From NCBI GenBank assembly GCA_905221605.1, contig CAJNDS010000296.1:16001-80000 (forward strand): a DNA stretch of 64,000 nt, written 5' to 3'. Within the stretch, counting starts at the first letter, position 1. Each line of letters opens with the position of its first letter. The position numbers and the translations under genes are program-made. The notes beneath the pieces were generated by a model. That model saw only the letters and a program-made list of their open reading frames with translations, did no database searches and had not been told where the DNA came from. This document shows, one piece after another, positions 10,741 to 22,852 of the stretch. The stretch comes from Symbiodinium natans. Its lineage: Eukaryota > Sar > Dinophyceae > Suessiales > Symbiodiniaceae.

Positions 10741-13700
10741 GGGATCGTAATTATGCACAAGTATAGGCTCCATTACATAAATATAAATAAATATAAATAT
10801 AAATATAAGTATATATATATATATTACATGTATACTATACTCTCTAGTCCCAGTTGGGGTGGACCATGACGGATGCAGACGCTTAGGCTGCCCTCTCTGA
10901 GGGATGGGCGGCCTGCTGTGGCGTGGCCCCAGGCTCCCGCACGTGGGGCCTGACGCGCCTTTTAAGCGTTAAACTAGTCTGCGGCTTTTTGCACATGAGC
11001 GTTTGAAATGACACCGGCAGTGACTTAGAAAGCTTGTTGTGTCGGCACTCTGCGTGGATGCTTCTGTGGTCCTCCATGACTTTGCCAAGACATGTGGCGT
11101 GTTGTGGCTGCAGGTTGATGTGTCCGCTTTCATAGGATGTGGTGACAGTTGGCTTGCTGGCAGGTGGCAAAACCCCATGTGTCTGCCAATGACTACTTGC
11201 ACTTGGTGAACTTGTAGTGGCACGTCGCCCCAGAAGGTAGATTGGGATTTGGAGGGAGCCGGCGGCTTCCTAAGGCCATTAAATGCCGTTGAGCCACCTG
11301 CAGGCAGCGTGCGGTAAGTTCTCACACGGTCTTACTGGCACAAATCGTTATCGAGATCAGTTCGATATCTTCAGCTATTCGGTCTTCCGCGTCTGAACTT
11401 CATGAAACCACCATGTACGGTAGGTGCTCGGCCGTGTATGTCGGGGAAACTTGACATGCTGCACGCCACCTGATGGGGCCGATTTGCCAGCAAACACAAC
11501 CTCAAGAGTGCACCGATGGAACTTGTAACGCTGAAGGTTAGTGGGGCGCACCCAACTATGAACCAGACCGGGCATTAGGCCCTGCATCGATTTCTCCGAG
11601 CTAGTCCGAGTTATGAGTGATGACACGCTCAATGTCAAGTCTATGAGGAAACCCAAACCACGAACTGCATTCAATTGAAGAGACGCGCTCGCATGCTTTC
11701 ATAGATCTTATCTTATCTGGGATGTGATGTGAGAACTGACCAAGGCCGTAGGATGCTCAAGATTCTTGCTCGCAGTTTGCCAGTTTCACTCGAGCCCGTG
11801 CTGTAACGTGGACTTCTGATTGACTATACGTAGTTGTTCGCAATGTGCCATGGAATCGTCCGAACTTTCGCCCGCACGGAATACAGGACGCCAGTTACTT
11901 CTAGAACCGACTGATTGCGACTGATTGCTCGCAAGTTAAAGTTAATTAATTTGTGTGGAGGGAATGCTGCCCAGAAGTTCACGTTATTTGAGACAGTGGT
12001 GAAGATGGATGGACATGGGAAGAATCCGAACTCAACCTGCTGTCAACTCCGTGGAACTGGGCCGACGCTCGAGTTATTTGCGAGGTCGGAGATGATAAGT
12101 TGCACAGCCTAATCTGTCGAGCCTGTCCTGGCACACGCCAGACATGTTGATTACTTGCTCATGGCTACAATCTTTGTGAAATCCGCTTGGATCTTCAAAG
12201 CATGTCAGGCTCGCCGGTTGCGAATTTGTCAATGGATGCGTGGCCAGTAGCTTTGCGCTAGGGAAAGCAAAATAACCGATTAGATGCATATAGGCACCTG
12301 TTCGTCTCAATCTGCTGCCACGTGGTCCGGCGCTGACCCCCTTTACCCAGCACAGGATTTCATGCACTGGCGAAGGCCGCATCTACTGCCTCTACCACCC
12401 ACTTCGAATGGCCAAGGCAGTTTCTCCAGAAATCCTGCAGACCTGCAGCTTTGCCTTAGCAAAGCACTGAATGGTCATAACCAGGCTGCTCAGAGTCCTT
12501 TGGGGCAAACGATCCGTAGACGAACAAGCAGATTCTCATGCAACCAGACTTTTTGCCCAATGGCTGAGAGGCAACAAGGCACACAAAGGCCATAGTTTTG
12601 AATGCTGCGAATGACCTGCCGCAGCATGCAAGAGCCGGAGGAATTCAACACCCAGCCTGCACGTCTCGAGCGGCCAAAAGTGATGTTACAGCATCCCTCT
12701 GAGCTTCACTTCTTTCAGCTACTTGAATCATTGAAGTGCCCCGAACTACGGCCGCTCAGATTGCAGATTCCTCGCGATGGCGCGGGCGAGGGGTATATTG
12801 CGCGCTTGCCGTGCACCACCCCCAGTCACAACTACACACCGTTGCCGGAACATGGCAGAAGTAGATGCCTTGGGGATGTATTGATCGGTTCTTTCGGGTA
12901 GCTCATCAGATCAGAGAAGTCGGGGGCTCACTGGCGGGTGGGGATCCAGACGGAGTCTCGAAGATCGCGCTCGAAATGAGCGTCCGCAGGGACCTGAATG
13001 GACCTTGTCCGCCCCGAGGGGGGTTTTCCCCGCGCCGCTAGCATGCGACTGCCACGAGGGTGATCCTAGCCCCCCCCCCAGCCTATATGCAGCAGCTCCA
13101 GATGCCCCCAGTACACATTCTTCATGCAACTTCAAAGCAAGGAAGCCGCGTAACCCGAAGACATACCGAGTACATCCGAGTACCTCTCGGCAGTTCCTCC
13201 GGGTACCAAAGTTCAATGATGCGAAGTTCAAGGCCGGCGCGTGTTTACGATTTTTCTGTGTGCGGTTACGAGTGCATGATGTGACGGCACTACTTGCACG
13301 ATGGCGCGAGGCACGCCGCGCGTCTACACGCAGGTGCTGTGCGCAGCCTAGATTCGGACTGGGCATGTGGCCGTGCGGATGCTGTTGCCGGGAAGCGGCT
13401 CCTGGCCAAGGCACAAAAAAGACGCGGCCCCCCACCATCCTGGCCACCCAGCTATATGCAAGTTGTCTTTTTAGGGCGCTGAAATCGGCCTGTCGCGTCT
13501 TGTTGTTGCGACTGTGAGTGCAGTTGCGTGTGCGGCCGAGGTCTCGCCGAGATCCAGTGGATCGGGGGAACGCCTGAACATCACAGAACTCCCAACTGCT
13601 TTTTGGATCCTGTGTGTCCTTTGCAGTCTGCTCTGCTTCAGTGCGAATGAATTCTCGACACATTATGTAGTGCTCTTCAATGAACGAGACAGCAGAGATT

Positions 13701-16512
13701 CTTGCGCAGAGGCATGCGCGATAGGCAACCGGGTGGTGATCTGCTTACCAACACTGCAACTAACATGCATCGGAGCGCAACCGATGCTCTGAGACATAAT
13801 TGTGGCAGGGCAACCTGCAGATCATTCCATCTAAGCTTAGGTTCTGCAGTGGTTGGCGTGGCACTTCTCGACTTGTGCCATTGGCAGTTTGCTTTGCTTC
13901 GACCAGTCGACCAGCAAATTGTTTAATGTGAAATGCGGATGTTGTTTCTCCATCATGTTGTTTTCCCAGAAAAGTTTTGTGTCAACGGTGCCGGCTGCCC
14001 TTACCCCCGGCATGAACAATCCTCCGAGCTGACATCCTTGGGTTAAGGCGGTTAAGGGCAGAAGGCCAAAAGAGTTGGTAGAATTGTTCCTTTTATCGTT
14101 CCTGCCAGTTGGCAATTTGTGTATTTTCCTTAGCAAAGCGAGGTGCTTGGGCTCGGGGCCTCCTGTTTTGAAGGCGCCAGGTATCCAGGAGGGTCCCCTA
14201 GATCAGCCAAAAGGAGGACGAGCCAACCGCACAAATTTGCAAAGTCCATTGGCGTTCTATTGCTGATTTTGCTGCAATATGCCAGTTGTTGTGGAATTGA
14301 GCCTGTGCGATTTGAGTCACCAGGTGTGCAGTTTTTGTCCCTAGAATCCCTAGAAGCAATGCGTGCACGCGGTTTGCCCAGACTTGTACATACAGAGACT
14401 TCGTGGTGAAGTGTATGAGGAGTTCATACATCAGAGAACCGAATACCCGCCGAACTCTGGCGACAAGAATGGAGGAGACGAGTTGAGGAGCAGAACACAA
14501 GACCACGCCCTAGGCCGAGGTTTCAAGGAGTTCCAAAATCTTCAATATACATATATATATATACTGCTGGTCAGCCTGCCTCCAATGAAGCTCAGCATCA
14601 TCTGGGCAAGGTCTGGCTTTTCTCCCAAGGCCATGTACAAAGCTAGTCCGCAGTGTGGACCCCGGCGATGATCTGAACCGTTGCTTGGGGTGTGGTCCGA
14701 ACATTCTGATCAGTGTCTGCTCAAAAATGGCCCCAAGCCCTACCATCGTCTTGGGCGGTCCCGAAGCTGCTAGAAAACCGACGCTGAGACGCATGCCAAA
14801 TGTGGCATCGGTCGGTCTTAGAAAAGGGCGCCTGTGGGCCGCGAATCCTTCGGATTCCACCTCATCTTGAGCTTCAATGGCTTTTGGTACGTAGGGTACG
14901 TAGGTATGTAGGGTTTAGGGGTTAGGAAAAAGAGTTGTGAGAAGAACCGTGCCACACTGTCTCTTCAACCAGCTTTGTTGTGCAAGCCGTTGCACAGTGT
15001 TTGACTGCAGCCGGCTGTCTATCTGTTTCAAAGCAACTTGCAGAAAGCATGGCTCAGTTGAAGCAGCCAACAACAGATTCTGACATAGGATTTGCATAGG
15101 GATTTGTACGACATTTTACGACAGCAGCCCGCTGTTGCACGGCCTGCGGACATGAGGTCGAAGGCAAATTCAGCCCGAGAGTATAATTCTAGAGATTGGA
15201 TTTTACATGGTACTGTCAAGCTGAGAACTTCGAGTGGCGCTAGGATAGTGTTGATCGGCTTGCAGGGAGCTGTGTCTTTGATTTGACATCCTCTGGTCCG
15301 GCAGAACCGCCGGAAGTGCTGGTCTGTTGTCGCCAGAGCCTGAGCAAGACTAACCAAGCTCGCAATGAATGTACAAGGACCATTCCGCGCTTTCGGCACC
15401 TTCTGGTATGGAGGAACGTCTTAAGTCTTATAGATACTACAACAGCATGGGATTCTGAACTTTGAGACCTTGATTACAATTGCGCGTCAGGGCATTGTGG
15501 CACACTGTGCCCGAACGAAACAGCTTCAGGCCGCACCCTGCATGCCCCCCCCCCCCCTGCAGGGGCTAGGTCTCCCATCAACTCCCCAGCTTACATCGAT
15601 AACCTGGCCTTGAAAAGTGCGGCACATGCTGAAGGCCCCTCGTCTCGTTGCTTTCTCAAAGGTGACGCCGCACGCTGTGGTCACATGCCTATAAAAAACT
15701 GCGCCGCTTGGAGGTATCGTCCCAATACGAAAAGTGCTGTCGGCAGTGATGTCCGCAGCTCCTGTCCCGAACAGAAACCCGAACCGAAGCCAAAGAAACA
15801 CCGCTTGCAAGATAACAGGCCATGATCTGCACCAACGATGCCGCCTGCCCGGCCTCTGGGGTTCTCCAAGGTGCTTTGTAGGCTTGTCCCGACCATGATG
15901 GTCACCACTATAGCAAACAGTGACCAGCTTCAGTGGAACGGACCGCCCATGACATATGCGGAATCATTCATCGGTGGAGAATCCGCTAGCCCTTGCTTCT
16001 CCTCACTGACAACAGTCATAATCACCCATATATATATATATGTATGTATCATGCAGAGCGTTCACAGTGAGCACGACAGATAAGCTCGGTGCACCAGATC
16101 AGCGCCGCGTCTTGGGGGTATGCTCCCAGGTGAGGGTCCGTTTCATCTCGTCATGCTGAAACTGTTGAAGCCTCAGCATGGCCCAGAGTGCACCATGCGG
16201 ACATTCGCCAGGGAAGCTTCCTGCTTCTAATTTGTCGCAGCATCTGTGTCAGCATGAAGTTTTCCACCAGTTTGCTGACACCTGAGGTAAAACTTCACAA
16301 GGGTTGGGCTTCCTCGTTGCTTACGAGCTTCTGAGCGAGAAGGCCATACTCCCCGATCTAAAGAAAACCATCCAGGACCCACTCATGATTTATATACGAA
16401 TGAGGGCCATGGCCACAACAGAGCAGTTGTCAGGGCATGGGAGGACGAAAGGGAAACCCAAACCACGCGCGTATAGGAGGGAACGCTTGCTTGCGCTTGT
16501 GCACTTGAGCTC
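10741..16512. other. No supportable gene (intergenic or intronic)
   Basis: Only short or compositionally driven open stretches are seen, including overlapping Arg-rich and Ala-rich frames on both strands at 12911-13663, where GC content is high. A minus-strand stretch at 15526-15810 has a hydrophobic N-terminus but no confirming context. Simple AT repeats lie at about 10778-10826, 14546-14562 and 16028-16046, and C runs at about 13070-13079 and 15545-15557. A telomere-like motif is at about 14910-14930. Confidence 0.4.
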
Positions 16513-17199
16513 ATGTGCTCAGTCGGCTCAGTGCTCGAACCTCGTGCACCCAAAAGCCACAAAGTCCTGCAGTCGATGGCGGCGATCAGGAACGTCGAGC
16601 TGAAGAACTTGGGCGATGGATGCTCGGGTGCTGAAGCCTTGGTAGACTATCCGGGGGCTCACAAACAAGACTTGCAGTTGACAGAGATCGTAAGAGACTT
16701 TGTCGTCACTCCGGAGCGGAAAGCCAAGTGGTCCCATATTGCGAAGGCACTCAAACAGTCCCCGATGTATGTGGAGGCGGAGGTCGACCTTCCCAATGTG
16801 CCGAAGATGGTGTTGAGGATCATGGATGAAGGAGTGGTTGAACTAAGGCAGGAGATGGATGCGCAAGGCTTCAAATCCTACAGCAAAACGGACACTGCCT
16901 TCACGCTGGGCGGCAAGTTGCCGGCGAAGAGCCGAGATCTCATTGAAGAGAACTCAGCAATGACAGCGATTTCGCTGAACACTTTCTATCACATCGCTGG
17001 AGTGCCGATCGGCGATTCCGATCGGTCCGATGCACAGCACTATGCTTGCTTTTCGCCGCCCTTGTCCCCAGAGGATGGCGTCAACAAGGGATCGAAGGCT
17101 CCTAGCCAAACTAGTAGCTCAAGGATGCTTTTAATCACTCTGCTTTTGCGTCAGACACTCAGGTGCTTGATGCCCATCAGGTCGAGAATTTTTGCTTAG
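16513..17199 (+). CDS. Hypothetical protein, single open exon
   Basis: I do not recognise this protein. The frame is open for about 228 codons. A likely start is the Met at 16576, giving MAAIRNVELKNLGDG. The composition is that of a soluble globular protein: alternating charged and hydrophobic residues with blocks such as LTEIVRDFVVTPERKAKWSH and LPNVPKMVLRIMDEGVVEL, and no low-complexity tract before the Ser-rich end. The last part, after about 17100, becomes Ser- then Arg/Leu-rich and may be intronic. The adjacent duplicated sequence at 17175-17990 may belong to the same gene. Confidence 0.5.
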   Translation: MCSVGSVLEPRAPKSHKVLQSMAAIRNVELKNLGDGCSGAEALVDYPGAHKQDLQLTEIVRDFVVTPERKAKWSHIAKALKQSPMYVEAEVDLPNVPKMVLRIMDEGVVELRQEMDAQGFKSYSKTDTAFTLGGKLPAKSRDLIEENSAMTAISLNTFYHIAGVPIGDSDRSDAQHYACFSPPLSPEDGVNKGSKAPSQTSSSRMLLITLLLRQTLRCLMPIRSRIFA

Positions 17200-17990
17200 A
17201 ATGTGCAGTGGACTCTTGCCAGCACGGGGCAGAAGTAGACGCTTTGAAGGTCTAGATATACCTGTGGGCGGTGTTGGTTTGCTGTTGGCACGCTGAGGAA
17301 ACCGCAACGGAGACGAACTTCGACATCGAGGAGATACTTGCAGCCTGTCAATATCGATATTTTCTGTGCAGTGAGATATGGCAAGCTTGGAGACACTTTC
17401 CAATTGAAGCTTTGAGAGTCGCAGGAGCTCTACAAGTTTGCAAGTGGATCGGATCAGGCATCGGCACTGAGTTGCCGAGTTTTTGTGGGGCAAAGGTTTC
17501 TGATGCTTTCTGATGTTTGGGTAGGTGCCCCTTCCACTGGCATAGTAGCAACAGCGCACAGGGATAGAAGGGCTTTAAAGTGGCTATCACTACCACGTGG
17601 CCACAGGCAAGCACTTTGAAATTTGCACTCCATCAGGTCGAGGAGTTTCGCTTGGAAGGCGAAGACGATTCTTGCCTGCGCTACGGGGCGAACGAGGCAT
17701 TCGGGCGTCGCACGTGTGGAGTTTCATTCCTTGTGGCATACTCAGGATGGAAGTACAACTCCCCTCTTCTTTGAGATTGAGGAGATGCTTGCAATTGCGA
17801 CCGACTTGCGACATGCGACTATACTGGCCAAACATGTCTGAGACTTCACTGTGCCGCAGGATCAGTACACCTTTGACAACGTCGACCTGCAGAGTCATGG
17901 GTCGAGCTTGCGGTCTTCCATTGCAATGCTGGGCAGGATGCATGTGTTAGTCTGTGACACGAGCATGGCATCCTGCGCCCAACACGGTTT
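17175..17990 (+). repeat. Diverged direct duplication with coding remnants
   Basis: Two segments are offset by 451 to 455 bases. The anchor CCATCAGGTCGAG occurs at 17175 and 17630; the anchor TCGACATCGAGGAGATACTT at about 17320 corresponds to TTGAGATTGAGGAGATGCTT at about 17771. Similarity shows at the protein level: HQVENFCLE versus HQVEEFRLE, and FDIEEILA versus FEIEEMLA. This suggests an old tandem duplication of a coding segment. Frames are interrupted, so exons or a decaying gene are both possible. Confidence 0.6.
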
Positions 17991-17999
17991 TGCCCCTTA

Positions 18000-20830
18000 G
18001 CTGCGAGGATGGCAGCCTGGGTGTGCTTCGCGCTGTGAGCCCGATGGAGCTTCAGAGCTTCGTACTACATTGTTACTACATACTTGCCATTGAGTCTTTT
18101 TTTTGCTCGCCTTGGCCGCGCTCGGCGTGACATGCTTAGGGCCAAGCACGGTCTGTGAGTGTGACATCGGGCAAACCTGATGCTGCTCCTGACGTGCGTG
18201 TCCCGTGCCAAATTGGGGAGAATTTGGCTTGGGTCTGGCAGCGGGGTCGCCACAGGCCCTGTGCGCCCAAGTTGAGCCGCACTGCAAAATCGTGCCGGTG
18301 CACATGATCACATTGATGCCGCGCCCTTTCCCTAACTCATGTCCTGCCTGCCAGGTCACAGGTCCGGCCTGCCAGGCGCCCGACAGACGCGGCGATGTAG
18401 AAGCAGGTGCATGATTGTGTGTTACATGGTAAGCCGCCCCCTGACAGGAATTGGGAGAATGCTTTCGTATTACACCTCCGTCGTAAGGCCCGAGGGAACA
18501 CGCGCAACGCCTTTTTCTGGAGCTCTGGAGATACTTGAAGGTCGGTGGCTGAGCTGCCTTGCGCCAGGCAAGAAAGAGGCCCGCTCTGGAGGACAGCCGC
18601 GCGAAAGTGATCTCCGATGCCAACTCCCAGGCGCGTGCCTGCGCACAGCACAGCCTTGTGGTTGGGAATCCGTGATAGTGATTTGCTCTGTGCACTGCAC
18701 AGTGCCTCGGGCAGCAATGTCATTTTTTCGTTTTTTTTTTCTCGGTGGTGCTTGCTGCAGCACGCTGCCGCCGAAGTGCCAGGATGAGCACCGGTTGCTC
18801 AGGTTGAGGCTGAGTTCCAAGCCATTCTGGCCTGATTATCGTACCATTGCCGGGATCTAGATCTAATCTCAGGAGTGTGTTGCGGGGATGGCGCGCCGGC
18901 TCTCGGAGGGCTCTCGGAGGGCTCTTCGTCTTGAGTACAGGTGGTGATGATGCTGAGCTGCTGATGTTGTTCTTGACTCGGACTTGAGACTGAATCTTGC
19001 TCATGGTTAAACACTGTCATCCGCAGACCTGCTGGCAGAGACGGTGATGCAAGGAAACGCATACTGAATTGCCAGGTGCAGGAGCAAGAACAAGAGCACG
19101 AGCAGGACAGTGCGGAATGAGTCCTGATCTGAACATGCCTTCGCTTCGCTGTGCAGAACGCAGGAGCAGGGCAGGAGCAAGAACACGAGGACGAGACTGT
19201 CGGGGTTAACACCATGTTTTTGTGGTGGTAGGGCCCCTGAAGTGCCCTAAAGTTTCTAGATGCGCGGTGCCAGTGCAATCTCTCCTTATTTCACGTGAAC
19301 TGCGACGGTTGTTTGCTGAGGAGATGCTCTGTCGCAGCCTTTGCTCAAATCCAAGGTTTTTGCCAGAAGCTTCCTGCAGGCGAGGGGTGGGACAGCGTTG
19401 CGCATCTGAATTCTTTTATCATGTGGTTGTTGACTCGGCCATGGGTGAACTCACTCACGCTCTACTGTTCAACTGCCAGGCAAAAAATGGCACGCAAATA
19501 TCCGTGGCTTATTTTCAGTCATTGTCGGTGGAACTTCGTGTTTTTAGATTATATGCAAGCCTTTGGGGGTTAATGAAGAACCTCCACCCTCCCTGCTGTG
19601 TTCTTTCGGTTTCGAGGGCGGCGTTTGAACTCCATGTGAGAGAGTGCGCCCAAAGTCTAACCCACCTTGTGTTTTTCGGCAAAGCATGGTGAGAGCCGTC
19701 TGTAGATTTCGCACGGCATCTCATGCCTGACGATCAGCTTCGGCTCGAAAGTCTCCGAGAATGAGCGGCTGGGCCTAGGCTTATGCCCGTGCCGGTGATG
19801 ATATCGAACTGGCACAGTTTTCGGTGTGACAGAAGATGCCATACTCTGCGCCACAGGCTGTCGCAAACACCCGAAACCCCCGATATCCAGAACCTGCTCG
19901 TGAAATCGTTGTCAGGTCGTACCCCCATCTACACCTTGGCAGCAAACCTTAAATTACATCCCCAACCCGGAAGCCCCGAAACTCTGCTTAAACTTTCATC
20001 TCCAAGCCCTCAACCATCAATCTCTGAACCACTGTAAGCCCAAAACCCCATGTTTCTTCGGGTTTAGCTTCCGCGCAGGCTTGGGAAGCTCTGGCAGAGC
20101 TCGTTCGTGGTGCATGCGATGCGCAAAAAAAGACTTGATGAGACTCTGGATGCGCTGGAGGAAATGACTGCATGTCAGAGTAAAGTAGGCACGTTGTCCT
20201 ACACATTGACGGAAAATGTGGCTACCACTCATCAGGTCCTCTTGAGAGACAGCTACAGGAATAGAATTCCTCGACTCGTCCACAACTGGTTCTGCAAGCT
20301 TTCGCTTAGCTTAATCGAGAAAGTGTTGGGTTGCATGACCTTGATGCGGCATCGCCCATGCCATGTGCAATGTACAGACCATAAGGGAAAACGCAGGGGT
20401 CAAAGCACATATGGTCCCTGGGGCGGATAGTGCTGTGCCCGCCACCGTGGCAAATGACATCAGCCTGAAGGGGCGCCCCCCGCCCCCCTCCCTCCCTCCC
20501 TCCCTATGGGCTCCCTACGGGCTCCTACACGGCCACGGACCCAGCTGTACCGGAGGAATCTCCCATGTGGGAACGGCTCAACAACTGAAGAAAGATGCCA
20601 AAACAACCGGGGGCCTGGGCGTTGGCTGGGGGCTTCTTCTACTTCTCCTCAAAAGGCCTGGGGTGGCGTTGAAAACTTGGGGTTCCAGGGTCACCAAGGT
20701 CACAAGCACAGCCAGAAGCGCCAGAGAAGCTGCTAGAAGCCCTCTTTTACCCACAGATGCCCCCCGTTCTTAGTCACACCCAAAAGAGAACCCTCGTGCT
20801 CAACAAGTTCCAAGGCTTCACCCCTGACGG
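18000..20830. other. No supportable gene
   Basis: No recognised motif in any frame. Short internal duplications occur: an 11-bp unit CTCTCGGAGGG twice at about 18899, and paired GAGCAAGAACA-like purine stretches at about 19080-19110 and 19160-19190. A CCCT run lies at 20484-20506. A plus-strand stretch at 20107-20430 is open but unsupported. Confidence 0.4.
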
Positions 20831-21204
20831 TTGAGAACCTTTCAAGCTTGCACTCTGCACCTTGTGTCAAGACTTTATTTCATAGCTCTATTGCGGGAGA
20901 ATGATGCTCGAAAGAAGGGAGTGCAAAAGCCCAAAGTGGTGCTAGTTCTATCTGTGCCCACTGTCTTTGCAGCCTTTCGTGTCGGCTGTGCTCATCCACG
21001 TATTGTTTCCTTGGCAATGTTTGCTGGGCTGGTCGTACCCAATCGGGTTCACGCCTCCTGTGATTCTACAATCTCTCGTGTCAGTTTGGGATGTCACTTC
21101 ACAGCCACAACCTCGAGGAGCAGGAGGTGTTCAGGTCTTGCCGTGTTGGCCGTGCTTCCCAAACTTGTCACATGCAGATGGCATCGCGTGCAAAGAATTG
21201 CAAG

Positions 21205-21763
21205 CAGGGCTTGCGCCAAGAACTTCGCAGACCAGTACCAGATTCCTGAAGGCTTTGAGTTCGTCGCTGTGGTGCACAACTCACCTCTACAAGTTGTGTC
21301 ACGATGGCGTAGCAAGCAACATGGAGCTTTTGACATCAGCGACCATGGCATGGTGCGGGAATGCATGGCGTTCAAGGTTGTGGATGAGACGAACCGGAGC
21401 TTCGAAAAAAGGGGGAACTGGAGTGAGGTTCTGGCGCAGGTGGACGGCAACGGCCGCACCCAGGACATTTTGTTCCAGCTCGCTGGCATCAAGACCGAAG
21501 CTGAAAAATACGAGGAAGCTTTGCTCGCAACCCTCGAGAATGTAGAGTTCACGGAAATTCCAGAGTGGGGACGCCGCATTAGAATTCCGGCCGGCGTCAA
21601 GTTCCACAGCATGCAGCGTGGCGAGCCAGAGCCAGTCACTCGATGGGAGACCGAGCACTATGGCTTTGTGGATGTCAGTGAGAGCATCATGGCGAGGGAG
21701 GCCATGGCATTTGCGGTGCAGGACCCTTCTGGCCCTCTTGGACCTTCGAATCGTAGCAGTTGA
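21205..21763 (+). CDS. Hypothetical protein with two copies of an unknown motif
   Basis: Unrecognised. After an AG/G acceptor at about 21206 the frame reads ACAKNFADQYQIPEGFEF and stays open to the stop at 21763. It contains two copies of a roughly 45-residue unit. The first has QIPEGFEFVAV, a Trp-Arg pair, HGAFDISDHGM and ECMAFKV. The second has RIPAGVKFHSM, TRWETEHYGFVDVSESIM and AMAFAV. Shared features are IP.G..F near the start, RW, G..D.S...M and MAF.V at the end. The upstream open stretch from 20831 looks like intron. A GA donor may end the exon at GTGCAG near 21721. The gene may continue on either side. Confidence 0.5.
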
Positions 21764-22852
21764 GCAGGCAACGTTTAACCGTTTTGTGTATACGGTATAC
21801 GGTTTATGTGACCCTTCCAGTAATTGAAGCACTAAGATCAATGGTTGTTTGGACCAAGGAACTCAACAACCAAGGAATTGGGGGGATGTTGTCACCTCAT
21901 CGGATGGCGTTTGCCAAACTCAGCAGGTGCTGGCTGAGCTGAGCAAACCTCCACAGACGGAGTAGCAGGAGCTAGCATGATTTTTGCCTAGAATTGCTGG
22001 CAGACATGCCAGGATACAGTACCCAGTGAAGATGCTGGAGAAAAGAGTTTTTTAGCAGATACATGCTGCATATACAGAGCGTACTCTTTCCCAGTACGAC
22101 TCTGCAAGTGTGAGGTGGAGCAGTGACACGACTCGGATGATGCTCATGATGCTGACATTGATGTGCCTTCGAAGGCAGGGAACACAGGTGCAGCTATCGC
22201 TGCATTTGTGTTCAAAAGACGAGGTCTCCACACAAACGTAAGAATTGGATCAGCCACACTCTCCTGCCGCAAGGATCCAGAGTTCTCGACAAGTCACTGT
22301 ATCAATAGTTTCAGCACTGATTCAGCACTGCAAACAGACGGGGCAGCCGTTCTTCGGCCCAAGCTTTCATCTTGCCAGCAATTGTGGTCCTTCAAGACGC
22401 CTCAGAGAATTGGACTGAGTTTATCTGAGTTCGATGAATTCACGATCATGAGGCGAAAGGAGAGTGTTGCTGTTTGCAACGGTTTGGTTCAGGAAAAGAA
22501 GCCGATCCCACGATGCAGGACATCGAAGATGCAGGCGCTTGTAATGATAGTCTCGATGTCTCTGTATATATATATATACACATGCATATATGCATGTGCA
22601 CCTGTTGTTATGTGCCCCTCCCATCTGTGGGATGGCTCCCCGCTCGGCGCAGGATACCCAGGGGCCGCGGCGGCAAGCAAGTCGATCACCGTGAAGCTGC
22701 CCAAGATCACTTCCAAAGATGCCATCTGCCAGCAAAGTCCTTTGATTAGTATTGCAGGGTCTTGAGGAGTCCATGGGGATTCCGTGAGGTCCAACTGTCG
22801 AACTACAGCCTCGCGCTTCAAACACTGAAATTTGGATTCCTGTAGTGCCCAG

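Noticed and set aside
12911-13663. 250-codon minus-strand and 170-codon plus-strand overlapping frames
   Set aside because: Both are explained by high local GC content, are Arg/Ala/Ser-rich and lack motifs.
15526-15908. Minus-strand frames with a hydrophobic N-terminus
   Set aside because: They look like a membrane protein at first, but a plus-strand reading is equally plausible and nothing else supports either.
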